A model generated the notes under the pieces. It was not told where the DNA came from. It saw only the letters and a program-made list of their open reading frames with translations, and did not search any database. Below, piece by piece: positions 26,801 through 36,623 of a stretch of DNA of 64,000 nucleotides (position 1 is the first letter of the stretch; each line of letters starts with the position of its first letter). Source of the stretch: Oscillatoria sp. FACHB-1406 (GTDB lineage Bacteria > Cyanobacteriota > Cyanobacteriia > Cyanobacteriales > Spirulinaceae); assembly GCF_014698145.1 (NCBI RefSeq), contig NZ_JACJSM010000021.1, forward strand, positions 1-64,000. Direction: 5' to 3'. A program made the translations under genes and the position numbers.

Positions 26801-29280
26801 TTCTCTAAAACGGTCAAAATTAACGCTTCCATCGCTTCATAGTCGCCGCACAAGGAAGTTAATTCAGCCGCTAAGTTATGAAGTTTCAACGTCAAGTCAT
26901 ATTGTCGTTCCCAAGCATTTTCCCCTAATAAGCCAATCCCAATTTCTGCATAACGCCTGCCCGCATTATAAGCTGTTGAAGTTCGGGCGCGGCGAGTCGC
27001 GATCGCATTCAGTTCTGCCAAGCGATCGCGACTCGCTTGCTCCTCGATCGAATCTTTACCTGCGTTTAACTGATTCACCAATTCAAAAATTTGTTCCTCC
27101 TGCTGTTCCGGGGGAATTTTAGCTAGGAGAAGCTGCCCGATACGATAGTGGGTTTGCGCTCTTTCAGCTTCAGGAATAAGGGAATAAGCTGCTTGTTGTA
27201 CCCGGTCGTGGAAGAATCGATAAGTAATATTTTGATGGGGTTCGGATTGTGCTTCTCCTTCCTCATAGCTCGCATAAAACTTATAGATTTCGCTTTGCGG
27301 TAAAATTAGCCCTTCCTGCAAAGCCTCCCACAACCCCAGGGCAACTTCAGCTTTATTTTTTTCAAGAACAATAGCTAACGTTGCCAAGTCAAATTGAGCG
27401 CCGATACAAGCAGCGATTTTTAAGCTTTCTTGACTGCAAGGCGATATTTTTTTTAACTGTTGACCCATAAACTCGACCACATCACTGCTGAGGGTTAGAG
27501 TTTTTAAATGGGTAATATCGCATTCCCAATAGCCGCGAGTCTCAAAACGATTCCCGCGCGGCGCGCACTTAAAAGTGAGGTGGCGCTCGTCGTATAAAGC
27601 TTTGAGAAACTGAGTGGTAAAAAAAGGATTCCCTTGGGTTTTAGCGTTAATAATTTCAGTGAGAGGCATCACCAGAGAAGGCGAGCAACGTAAAGTATCT
27701 GCAACTAACTGATTGATAACGCGCTGTTCGAGCGGAGTAAGCGTTATGGTATTGACAATATGCCCGCCTTGTTTTAATTCTTCAACCATTAACATCAAGG
27801 GATGTGTGGGAGAAACTTCACGATCTCGATAGGCTCCGAGTAACAGCAGACATCGAATATCTTGCATCAACAGTTTCATCAACCGCAACGAGGCTAAATC
27901 GGCCCACTGAAGGTCATCGAGAAAAATAACGATGGGATGTTCCGGGCGGGCAAATACTTCAATAAACTTTTGGAAGACTGAGTTGAAGCGATTTTGGGCA
28001 GCAGAACCGGTGAGTTCGGGAATGACTTCAATTAAAACCTGTCCGTTGTCGCCGACTGCTTCTAAAATTTGGTTGCGCCATTGGGCGATTTTTGCGTCGC
28101 TATCGGCTAGGAGTTGCCTCATTAAGTCTTTAAAGGCGTACACAAAAGCTGAAAAGGGGATGTTGCGGTTGAATTGGTCGAATTTACCTTTAATAAAATA
28201 ACCGTGCTGGCGGGTAATGGGTTTGTGAACTTCGTTGATGACGGCGGTTTTCCCAATCCCAGAAAATCCAGCCACTAACATCATTTCCGAAGCGCCAACC
28301 GCGACGCGAGCGAAGGCGGCGCGTAATTGAGCAACTTCTGCTTCGCGTCCGTAAAGTTTTTCCGGGATAATAAAGCGATCGCATATATCCCCCTGCCCTA
28401 ACTCGAATTCAGTAATGCTGCCCGTTTCCTGCCACTGCTGAAGGCATTGTTCGAGGTCGTCTTTGAGTCCGAGGGCGCTCTGATAGCGCTCTTCAGCATT
28501 TTTCGCCATTAATTTCACCACAATTCCCGAAACCGTCGCTGGAATCTGGGGCGCGATTTGGTGGGGCGGAATCGGATTTTTGGCGATGTGTGCGTGAACT
28601 AACTCTAGGGGATCTTTCTCGGTAAACGGGAGTTGTCCGGTTAGCAGTTCGTAGAGGCTGACTCCCAAGCTGTAAAAGTCGGTACGGTAATCGATGCAGC
28701 GATTCATTCGTCCGGTTTGTTCGGGGGAGATGTAGGCGAGGGTTCCTTCTAAAAGGTGGGGATTTTGGAGTTCTTGATTTTCTTTGGGTAAGAGCGTGGC
28801 AATACTAAAGTCAATGAGTTTGATTTGTTGCGTTTCTGGATTAATAAGAATGTTAGCGGGCTTAATGTCTTTGTGGATGGTGCGCTGCTCGTGGAGGTCG
28901 TGTAGGATATCGGCAAGTTGGATGGCAATGTTTAATACATTAATCCAGTCGAGTTTCTGCGATCGCGCGTATTGTGCTAAGGAGATACTGCCGTTATCTT
29001 CCATCACGAGAGCGTAGCCGTTTTGCCAGGGTTCGAGGCTGATGGGGCGAACGATTCCTTCGATGGCAAGGTTGCACGCGATCGCGTATTGATTGCGGAA
29101 TTGAACGATTTCGTTGAAGCTGGGGTAAGTTTGCCGCAGGACTTTAATGACCACCGGACGTAGCCCGGACAGTTGTTTGGCGCGGTAAACCAGCGTTCTG
29201 GAACCGGTGTAAAGTTGCTCGGTTAGGACGTAGCCCGGTAGGGTGGGTAGGGTTGTCGTGTCGCCAGTGAGTGGTGTCAT
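23899..29280 (-). CDS. Ser/Thr-His multi-kinase 3 (STK-AAA-GAF-HK, no PAS)
   Basis: A protein of 1793 aa. Ser/Thr kinase (about 15-285) with candidate ATP lysine K46, HKDIKPAN (136-143) and DFS (157-159); STAND/AAA ATPase with GFSGIGKT and VIFLDDLQW; helical repeats; GAF (about 1320-1480); a short coiled coil straight into the H-box (AHEINNP, His at about 1537) and HATPase. It is 140-170 residues shorter than its paralogues because the PAS domain between GAF and the kinase is missing. It is the first of the three in transcription order, starting 133 bases after the PAS-GAF kinase gene. Confidence 0.92.
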   Translation of the reverse strand: MTPLTGDTTTLPTLPGYVLTEQLYTGSRTLVYRAKQLSGLRPVVIKVLRQTYPSFNEIVQFRNQYAIACNLAIEGIVRPISLEPWQNGYALVMEDNGSISLAQYARSQKLDWINVLNIAIQLADILHDLHEQRTIHKDIKPANILINPETQQIKLIDFSIATLLPKENQELQNPHLLEGTLAYISPEQTGRMNRCIDYRTDFYSLGVSLYELLTGQLPFTEKDPLELVHAHIAKNPIPPHQIAPQIPATVSGIVVKLMAKNAEERYQSALGLKDDLEQCLQQWQETGSITEFELGQGDICDRFIIPEKLYGREAEVAQLRAAFARVAVGASEMMLVAGFSGIGKTAVINEVHKPITRQHGYFIKGKFDQFNRNIPFSAFVYAFKDLMRQLLADSDAKIAQWRNQILEAVGDNGQVLIEVIPELTGSAAQNRFNSVFQKFIEVFARPEHPIVIFLDDLQWADLASLRLMKLLMQDIRCLLLLGAYRDREVSPTHPLMLMVEELKQGGHIVNTITLTPLEQRVINQLVADTLRCSPSLVMPLTEIINAKTQGNPFFTTQFLKALYDERHLTFKCAPRGNRFETRGYWECDITHLKTLTLSSDVVEFMGQQLKKISPCSQESLKIAACIGAQFDLATLAIVLEKNKAEVALGLWEALQEGLILPQSEIYKFYASYEEGEAQSEPHQNITYRFFHDRVQQAAYSLIPEAERAQTHYRIGQLLLAKIPPEQQEEQIFELVNQLNAGKDSIEEQASRDRLAELNAIATRRARTSTAYNAGRRYAEIGIGLLGENAWERQYDLTLKLHNLAAELTSLCGDYEAMEALILTVLEKTKTLLDRIEVYLTQIQATISRNLLVEALALGLDILEQLGLMVPKLPTEAEIGREVAEIAQLIGDRDIEDLVNIPLTTDRHQIAIAKVAKMIFGITFFINPNCHIFILASAVKASIKHGNTFESPMSYGSYGRFVCISLKDIETGVKFGNLGYKLAEKFGIKEIKPELFITLTASLIHRKCHIRKILPLNREGYTLALEVGNSEYLAYNALNYFGASFWAGLPLNALEQEARTHRSNAMHLMGFWLVQWQCILNLLGFSENPTILSGEVYQESEIIAENPDSFKLMESCHIYLLKLMLGYLFRDLKSLKSLNKWGRNLSFIIGTVAEPAFYFYESLAILSELLPSEVGNSEQWQQVEQNQATLQQFWTKYAPMNYQHKFDLVEAEKSRVLDRKLEAIELYDKAIAGARENEYIQEEAIANELAAKFYLAWGKERIAASYMQEAYYCYARWGAKAKTDDLERRYPILLYPILHSASQPLNLLDTLATLATPKIGLQTSTNSITRSSSSSLNNTLDFAAVIRAAQSISSPLKLEESIAQLTEIMLQNAGAERCALILPDRAGEWHVEAVATLQSTQLNSQALEGYNELPVKLIQYVKNTLEAIALDALADNLPVIDPYFERHHPQSLLVQPILDRGNLVGLLYLENRLARGAFTTERLLVLNFLCSQAAISLENARLYQEAQDYTQQLEQSQLQIVQSEKMASLGNLVAGVAHEINNPIGFLNGSLSNTRDYIQDVLSHLELYQECVPSPPAAVLENAEDIDLGFVVEDLPKLLEAMRGAIDRIKSISNSLRTFSRADSEHPVTADLHAGLDSTLLILKYRLKANEQRPAISVIKNYDRIPAVECFPGQLNQVFMNILANAIDALDEVAQKRGYLELEVHPQKIEVCTQLNREQNKVEIRIKDNGDGIAEELQERIFEHLFTTKGVGKGTGLGLAIARKIIEEQHGGTLTCNSVLGQGTEFTMEIPLQP

Positions 29281-29413
29281 AGTCCGAGAGGATTATCTTC
29301 GATCTCTTGTTTAGTATTCCCTCAGCGATGGCGATTGACTTTTCCTCCCAACACAATAATTTAAATAGAGTTCAAATAAGGCTTAATAACGGCGATTTTT
29401 GGCTCTCTCGACA

Positions 29414-31135
29414 TTACATGGAGCTAAAGCGCTCCATCACCGGTAGCTGGAATAAGGGAACGGTGAATGTCACCGTCGAACCCAATTCTTCACCCATGCT
29501 AAAAAAGTCAATCGTTCCTCCCATTGCTTCGATCAGTTTTTGGGAAATTGCTAAGCCTAAGCCCGTACCGCCGTAGGATTTGGTGCGCGAACCGTCCACT
29601 TGGCTGAAGTTTTCAAAGAGTTTGTCGAGTTTTTCAATCGGTACGCCAATCCCGGTATCGGCAACGCGAATCAGTACCGTTCCCGGAAATTCGCGATCGT
29701 GCAGTTTGATGCGCTTCTTCATCACTTCTGCGGAAATGGTTACGCCGCCTTCATGAGTAAATTTGATGGCATTACCGACGAGGTTGAGCATTACTTGCAA
29801 TAGGCGTTGATAGTTGCCGTAAATTTTGACGGGTTCGCGGGAGGGAGGCAGTTGAAAATCGAAACTGAGGTTTTTTTGATGGGCGATGGGGCGCGTCTTT
29901 TTATCGACATCCTCAAACAGTTCGCTTAAGGGGAAGTCGATAAAATCCAGTTCCATTTTACCGGCTTCGATTTTGGCGATATCGAGGATATCGTTAATCA
30001 GGTTAAGGAGGTGAATGGCGGAACGGTGAGCTTCTTTGAGAAAGTCTCGCTGTTCGGCGGGGTCGTCGGCTAAACCGTCCAGGATGAGGCGCAGGAAGCC
30101 GATAATGCCGTTGAGAGGGGTGCGCAGTTCGTGGGAGGTGCTGGCCAGGAATTCGCTTTTAAGGCGGGAAGCATCTTCGGCGAGTTCTTTAGCTTGCTCG
30201 AGTTCTTCGTAAAGCGAGGCGTGGGCAACGGCGGTACTGACTTGAGCGGCGAGTTCTCGCATTAAGTCGATTTCGTCGGCGTTCCATTGGCGGCGGCGAT
30301 CGCATTGTTGCAAGCAAATCAAGGCTCCGCGCTGACCTTTATAGAAGGTGGACACGGCGAGGAGCGAGTGCCACTCGAGTTCCTGGGCGCTAACCGGATG
30401 GATGGCGATCGGTTCGGAGCGTTGCAGCGCTTGTTGGAAGTGGGGTTCGCTCTCTAAGCTCAGTCGCGCTCCTAACATTGATTTGTAGGGGCGCTGGCAG
30501 TATTCGACTTCAACTTTGAGGCACTCTCGATCCGAGTTGTACGATAAGATCAGGCAGCGAGAGACGTTGAGGGCTGCTCCGACGCTATCCACGGTTTGCT
30601 GCCAGATGGTACCGAGATCTAAGGTGCGGCGAATATTGCGCGCGATTTCAGCGAGCAAACTGCGATAGGGATTATGGCGAATTTTGCGCGCGAGTTGCTC
30701 GACTAAATCTTGGTAGACATCTTGCGATTCTGAGGTTTCTGAATTGAGGCGCTGGATTAAGGTTGCTTCATCCAAAAGTCGCCCCATCACTAAAATCGTA
30801 TCAACTTGACCGTCAGGAAGCGGGATAGGGCTGAGAATCAGTTCTAGCGGAAAGGATTGACTCGCATACTCGAATAGGGCGCAGTACCGCTGGGGGATTC
30901 GTTTTTGTGCTACTTTCTGAAGCCGCCTTCGATACGCTTGCGAATCCGCAGGAACGAAACTGTCTTCAAGTTCGCAGCCGACAATATCTTCGCATCTAAA
31001 GCCAAAGTCAGATGCAGCCTTCCAATAAAAGGAAATATATTTCCCGGCGGGGGTTTGAACAAACACGAGGTCAGCGCCCAAATCCTGACAATTTTGTGGG
31101 TTGACTTGCACAAGAGCAGAGTTCATCGCGGTCAA
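29414..31135 (-). CDS. PAS-GAF sensor histidine kinase
   Basis: A soluble protein of 573 aa: PAS (about 20-130), GAF (about 155-315), a coiled-coil linker, then a classical HisKA domain with intact [14 protein letters not shown] (acceptor His at about 335) and a HATPase domain (N-box [30 protein letters not shown]). Its H-box (HELRTPL) belongs to a different subfamily from the HEINNP kinases of the other island genes, so it is probably not a recent paralogue of them. It opens the minus-strand signalling run. I see no conserved bilin-attachment Cys in the GAF domain, so light sensing is not indicated. Confidence 0.9.
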   Translation of the reverse strand: MTAMNSALVQVNPQNCQDLGADLVFVQTPAGKYISFYWKAASDFGFRCEDIVGCELEDSFVPADSQAYRRRLQKVAQKRIPQRYCALFEYASQSFPLELILSPIPLPDGQVDTILVMGRLLDEATLIQRLNSETSESQDVYQDLVEQLARKIRHNPYRSLLAEIARNIRRTLDLGTIWQQTVDSVGAALNVSRCLILSYNSDRECLKVEVEYCQRPYKSMLGARLSLESEPHFQQALQRSEPIAIHPVSAQELEWHSLLAVSTFYKGQRGALICLQQCDRRRQWNADEIDLMRELAAQVSTAVAHASLYEELEQAKELAEDASRLKSEFLASTSHELRTPLNGIIGFLRLILDGLADDPAEQRDFLKEAHRSAIHLLNLINDILDIAKIEAGKMELDFIDFPLSELFEDVDKKTRPIAHQKNLSFDFQLPPSREPVKIYGNYQRLLQVMLNLVGNAIKFTHEGGVTISAEVMKKRIKLHDREFPGTVLIRVADTGIGVPIEKLDKLFENFSQVDGSRTKSYGGTGLGLAISQKLIEAMGGTIDFFSMGEELGSTVTFTVPLFQLPVMERFSSM

Positions 31136-31348
31136 GTTTTATGCTGAGGAATTTATCGGCAAGCGGTAGCAGGAAGTTACTCTTCTGTTTTACTCTGAAT
31201 CATCCGGACTGTCTAGCAATCCGGATAAAATTGTACTGCTCGATCTTTGCTTTCTAAGGGTTTTTACTGACAATCGTTAGGCACCCTGCCGTTCTTCTCA
31301 CGAAATCCTCGCTGGCCGTGAGTTTATCCTACTGTGTTTTCTGTCAGT

Positions 31349-31579
31349 TCAATCATTCCATTCCCCTCGCGGTGGGACGGGAGGATTGCGCAGAAAAGTA
31401 CGAGTTAGATCTTCATCCGGCTCTCGTTCTCCGCGTAACCATTGGCGGATAGCCACTTCGACAATGCGACTGGGATCGTTAGTTAGGTGTCGAATTTGTT
31501 CCAATAAATCGGAATCAATACTAATGGATAACTCAACTTTTTCAGATGCACGTTGGGAGGGAATTGTACTGTCATTCAT
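31349..31579 (-). CDS. Small ribbon-helix-helix (CopG/CcdA-like) protein
   Basis: A protein of 76 aa. The central part VELSISIDSDLLEQIRHL, then PSRIVEVAIRQWLRG, fits a ribbon-helix-helix DNA-binding fold (strand, helix, turn, helix). Such proteins are often annotated as CcdA-like antitoxins in cyanobacteria, but no toxin gene adjoins it; the next gene downstream in the same orientation is the PAS-GAF kinase and the next upstream is tgt. It could be a solitary regulator or an orphan antitoxin. The C-terminal third is charged and Pro-rich, probably disordered. Confidence 0.7.
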   Translation of the reverse strand: MNDSTIPSQRASEKVELSISIDSDLLEQIRHLTNDPSRIVEVAIRQWLRGEREPDEDLTRTFLRNPPVPPRGEWND

Positions 31580-31642
31580 AAGGTTGATTCGATCGCGAAG
31601 ATCTACTCGTTTTCGGGAAAATAAGCGCCATATTCCCTATCA

Positions 31643-32797
<1,155 letters not shown>

Positions 32798-32831
32798 TTA
32801 GGGAAATTCAATCTCGAACAATACAAAAAAT

Positions 32832-33284
32832 CTAAAACGCACAATCTTCATCGTCGAACTGTACGTCCCACTTCGCCGATAACACTTGCGCGACCATTGC
32901 TTCTAAGCTATCGACATCGAAGTCGGTTTCCATCTGTGGGTCTGCTAAACAATTCGATTGCGGCAGCAATTGTAACCGTCGATTATCTTGCACCAGTTCA
33001 AAGCAACTTTCGCCGTCTTCTAAAAGATACAGATGCAAATAATCAAAACTTTGAACGTTGAGGTACAAAGCGCCATTGGCAATTAAAGTCGATTGGGCTG
33101 GGTCGGCGAAAACTTCCAAAATGCAGCCTTCACCTTGATTATGAACCGAGCCGTCTAAGGAGTGGATGTAATAAACGCGACTTAAAGAATTTAAAAGTCG
33201 CCGCATATCGTCTTTGTTGACAACAATTCCTGTATCGACAATGCAGGGCGCTGGAGGAGAGTGAGGTATTCGATCGTGACTCAT
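32832..33284 (-). CDS. Conserved hypothetical protein
   Basis: An acidic soluble protein of 150 aa with no domain I can name. It has a Pro-rich N-terminus, a central beta-rich part (RVYYIHSLDGSVHNQGEGCILEV and following; hydrophobic residues alternate) and an acidic C-terminus ending DDEDCAF. Codon use and HIP1 sites match the surroundings, and the frame is clean, so it is probably real. It is 43 bases upstream of tgt on the same strand and may be co-transcribed with it. Function unknown. Confidence 0.65.
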   Translation of the reverse strand: MSHDRIPHSPPAPCIVDTGIVVNKDDMRRLLNSLSRVYYIHSLDGSVHNQGEGCILEVFADPAQSTLIANGALYLNVQSFDYLHLYLLEDGESCFELVQDNRRLQLLPQSNCLADPQMETDFDVDSLEAMVAQVLSAKWDVQFDDEDCAF

Positions 33285-33461
33285 GAGAAAAAGCTTTTGA
33301 TGCGAGCGGATGCCTGGAATTCGAGATTGAATGGGTCGCGAGAGGGTTGAGGGGTCAGACCCTTCAGTCTCTCGATACTATACTGGGGGTTATGGCTCAA
33401 TCTTAGCCCAATCTTTGAGTGCTGGCGAGTCCATTTTAAATTTTGAGCGATCGAAACTTTC

Positions 33462-34862
33462 ATGTTGCTAACTTTAACGACAACCCAAACTCCAGCGACC
33501 GATCTCGGCTATCTGCTCCACAAACACCCCGATCGCTGTCAGTCGTTTTCGTTGCCTTTTGGGGAAGCATCGGTTTTTTACCCCGAAGCGACGCGGGAAC
33601 GCTGCACCGCTGTTCTGTTACTCGAGATCGATCCGGTGAGCTTGGTCCGGGGAAAATCGAAGGAGAATCGAGAACAAACCTTAGAACAGTACGTTAACGA
33701 TCGCCCCTATGTTGCTTCTTCTTTTCTCAGCGTTGCGATCGCGCAAATCTTCGGTACGGCACTGAACGGAAACTGTAAAGAACGCCCGGAACTGGCTAAG
33801 ACAGCTATTCCCTTAACAGCGAGCATTCCTGCCTTACCTTGTCGCGGCGGTGAAGCATTTTTGCGACAACTTTTTGAGCCGTTAGGCTACCAAATTGAGG
33901 CAGAATTGTTGCCCCTCGACGAACAATTTCCAGATTGGGGCAATAGTCGCTATTTTTCGGTAAAGTTGCAGCATACGCTGCGATTATGCGATTTTTTAAG
34001 CCATCTTTACGTGCTGATTCCCGTTCTCGATGACGATAAGCATTATTGGGTGGGAGATGCGGAAGTGGAAAAGTTGCTGCGACACGGCGAAGGATGGCTG
34101 AACCAACATCCGGCGCGGGAGACGATCGCGCGGCGTTACCTGAAACGACAATTTCGCCTCGCACGCACGGCGATTGCGCGCTTAGTCGAAGAGGAGAACG
34201 CCAATCCGGAGGCGGTGGAAGGGGAGGGCGCGCAGCAGGAGGAGGCGCTCGAAAAGCCGGTAAGTTTGAACCAGCAGCGCATTGAAGCGGTCATTGCTGT
34301 GCTGAAAGCGAGCGGTGCTAAGCAAGTCCTCGATTTGGGGTGCGGCGAAGGGAAGGTGATGCGATCGCTCCTTCAGGAACAATACTTCGAGCGAGTGACG
34401 GGCGTGGATGTCTCCTACCGCGCTTTAGAGATCGCTAAGGAACGCTTGCACTGGGATCGCTTACCGCCCTTACAACGCGATCGCATTCAACTACTGCAAG
34501 GTTCGCTGATTTATCGAGACGATCGCTTACTGGGGTACGATGCAGCAATTTTAGTCGAAGTTATCGAGCATTTGGAGTTGAATCGTTTGGCGGCGTTGGA
34601 ACGAGTCGTGTTTGAATGCGCGCGCCCAAAAACTGCGATCGTAACTACGCCTAATATCGAATACAACGTCCGTTTTGAAGGATTAGCGGCTGGAAAATTC
34701 CGGCACGGAGATCATCGCTTTGAGTGGACGCGCGCCGAGTTTCAAGATTGGGCGCAGCGAGTGGCAGAACGCTTTAGTTACAGCGTTGAATTTCGCGGTA
34801 TCGGGACGGAGGATATTGAAGTCGGTACGCCGACGCAAATGGCTGTATTTAGGCAGATATAG
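33462..34862 (+). CDS. hen1: Bacterial Hen1: RNA 3'-terminal ribose 2'-O-methyltransferase
   Basis: A protein of 466 aa, the family length. With Pnkp it forms an RNA-repair complex: Pnkp heals and seals cleaved RNA, and Hen1 methylates the 2'-OH at the break so the site cannot be cut again. The N-terminal half (about 1-240) matches the Hen1-specific region needed for ligase activation. The C-terminal methyltransferase has the SAM motif VLDLGCGEGKV (from about 288) and the metal site EVIEH (E366, E369, H370) plus HGDH (H415, H418), matching the two Glu and two His described for bacterial Hen1. An acidic linker lies near 240-265. Pnkp is usually adjacent, but here is 3.7 kb downstream. Confidence 0.93.
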   Translation: MLLTLTTTQTPATDLGYLLHKHPDRCQSFSLPFGEASVFYPEATRERCTAVLLLEIDPVSLVRGKSKENREQTLEQYVNDRPYVASSFLSVAIAQIFGTALNGNCKERPELAKTAIPLTASIPALPCRGGEAFLRQLFEPLGYQIEAELLPLDEQFPDWGNSRYFSVKLQHTLRLCDFLSHLYVLIPVLDDDKHYWVGDAEVEKLLRHGEGWLNQHPARETIARRYLKRQFRLARTAIARLVEEENANPEAVEGEGAQQEEALEKPVSLNQQRIEAVIAVLKASGAKQVLDLGCGEGKVMRSLLQEQYFERVTGVDVSYRALEIAKERLHWDRLPPLQRDRIQLLQGSLIYRDDRLLGYDAAILVEVIEHLELNRLAALERVVFECARPKTAIVTTPNIEYNVRFEGLAAGKFRHGDHRFEWTRAEFQDWAQRVAERFSYSVEFRGIGTEDIEVGTPTQMAVFRQI

Positions 34863-35066
34863 CGAGCGGCTTCTCAAAATGAATCAAAATTTGAATTGGC
34901 GATCGCGGATTCACCCAAATTAAGTCTTTAGTCCTAGAAGAAATTGGGAAGATCGATCCATGTGCCGGTTTGAGGGTGACTCGTAAGATCGAAACTATGG
35001 CACACTATGGCACGACGCGATCGGGTGCGCTCCTTACGCCTCAAATGTAATATCAAGATATCCCCC

Positions 35067-35849
35067 ATGAAAGCTAGAAATTCGAGACAACGTTGGCAAA
35101 CCCAGAAATCTTTAGCTACGCTAGTAACTCGTCGCAAAGTTCTGGGTTTTATTGGGGGGACGGCTGCCGTTTCTTTATTCGGATGTTGGCGCGGACAGTC
35201 GGCTTTATCGGAACCTACGAGTTCTTCAACTTCAACTTCAAAACCGACTGTATCACCTTGTATAGTTAAACCGGAACTGACGGAAGGGCCTTATTTTGTT
35301 GATGAAAAGCTGAATCGTTCCGATATTCGCTCGAATTCATCGGATAGCTCGATGCGGGCTGGCGTACCGTTACAATTGATATTTCAGGTGTTGCGGTTGC
35401 AGGGGAGTGCTTGCGAACCTTTGCGCGGTGCAATTGTGGATGTTTGGCACTGCGACGCGCAAGGGGTTTATTCGGATGTACGCGATCGCAGTTTTGATAC
35501 AATCGGGCAGAAGTTTTTGCGCGGCTATCAAGTTACCGATGCTAATGGTATCGCTGAATTCACTACGATTTATCCGGGTTGGTATCCGGGACGAACCGTT
35601 CACATTCATTTTAAAATTCGCTTAGAAGGAGCCTCTGCATCGAGCTACGAATTCACTTCGCAACTCTTCTTTGATGAGGCACTCAGCGATCGCGTTTATG
35701 CCCAACTTACCTATCAAAAACCGGGACAGCGTACCCTCAATCAAGAGGATGGTATCTTTATAGGCGGTGGCGAACAGTTGATGCCCGAAATTGCCCAAAC
35801 TGCTGAGGGTTATTCGGGGAAGTTCGCGATCGCGCTTCAGTTAACATGA
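35067..35849 (+). CDS. Intradiol ring-cleavage dioxygenase-like Tat-type lipoprotein
   Basis: About 260 aa from the ATG at 35067, preferred over an in-frame ATG at 35007 because it places the export signal near the N-terminus. The signal has a twin-arginine-like TRRKVLGF, a hydrophobic core and a lipobox-like SLFGC, so a folded, lipid-anchored envelope protein is expected. The catalytic domain shows CIVKPELTEGPYFVDE, GAIVDVWHCDAQGVYSD and GWYPGRTVHIHFK; the Tyr and His residues in these segments correspond to the Fe(III) ligands of protocatechuate/catechol dioxygenases. Substrate is unknown. It lies between Hen1 and Pnkp, 30 bases before the GNAT gene. Confidence 0.85.
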   Translation: MKARNSRQRWQTQKSLATLVTRRKVLGFIGGTAAVSLFGCWRGQSALSEPTSSSTSTSKPTVSPCIVKPELTEGPYFVDEKLNRSDIRSNSSDSSMRAGVPLQLIFQVLRLQGSACEPLRGAIVDVWHCDAQGVYSDVRDRSFDTIGQKFLRGYQVTDANGIAEFTTIYPGWYPGRTVHIHFKIRLEGASASSYEFTSQLFFDEALSDRVYAQLTYQKPGQRTLNQEDGIFIGGGEQLMPEIAQTAEGYSGKFAIALQLT

Positions 35850-35880
35850 TATCGCCGAACTCACTTTCAATATAGGATTT

Positions 35881-36387
35881 ATGTACGCTACTTACCAAAA
35901 CTTTACTATTCGAGATTGGACAACGCGCGATCGCGAAACTGCTGCGGCTATAATTCGCTGGGTTTTAAATGAATATAATTTGCCCTGGCAGCCCGACACC
36001 AGCGATCGCGATTCGATAGAAGTTGAAAAACATTATTTCAATCGCGGCGGTGAATTTTGGATCGTTTTGCAGGAGAAAAAGATTGTCGGGACGGCAGGGT
36101 ATTATCCAATTTCTCGCGGCGAAAAAGCCGTAGAAATTCGGAAAATGTATTTATTACCGGAGGTGCGGGGGAAAGGATTGGGGCGGTTTTTGCTGGAGCA
36201 ATTGGAACGCGCGATCGCCGCGAGGGGATTTGGCGAAATTTGGGTGGAAACAGCTAGTGTGTTAGCCGAAGCCGTACAACTTTACGAAAATTCGGGCTAT
36301 CGTCCGGCAACGGGAGTCGAAACGCCACGGTGCGATCGCGTTTATCATAAAATAATAGCATCCCAGCAGGGCGGTAACTCAAAGTAA
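35881..36387 (+). CDS. GNAT-family N-acetyltransferase
   Basis: A protein of 168 aa. The acetyl-CoA-binding motif A is LLPEVRGKGLGRFLLEQLE (R/Q-x-x-G-x-G/A type) at about 97-116, preceded by the beta-4 strand KAVEIRKMYL and followed by the C-terminal ENSGYRP motif. This is a complete single GNAT domain. Substrate cannot be inferred. It begins 31 bases after the dioxygenase gene and is probably co-transcribed with it. Confidence 0.88.
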   Translation: MYATYQNFTIRDWTTRDRETAAAIIRWVLNEYNLPWQPDTSDRDSIEVEKHYFNRGGEFWIVLQEKKIVGTAGYYPISRGEKAVEIRKMYLLPEVRGKGLGRFLLEQLERAIAARGFGEIWVETASVLAEAVQLYENSGYRPATGVETPRCDRVYHKIIASQQGGNSK

Positions 36388-36623
36388 AATAGTCCGATGC
36401 CAGATAACCGTCGTTCCCCAAAAAACCCTATTCCCCGCAATAAAAATTCGCGATCGATCTCCGAGTCGTTTCAGGCTTACTTAAGGGAATTCTAAGTAAT
36501 AACAATAAAAGATTTAATGACCAAGGCTTCGGGCGGAGGCGTGCTACTTGCTCGTTTTTTTCAACGAAAGATAGACTCAATGCGATAAAATATCTCAGAA
36601 GCTGAAAGAGCGAGTGGAAAACT

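Noticed and set aside
31349-31579. Calling a toxin-antitoxin system at the RHH gene
   Set aside because: No toxin-sized gene adjoins it; the neighbours are tgt and a sensor kinase, so only a ribbon-helix-helix protein is claimed.
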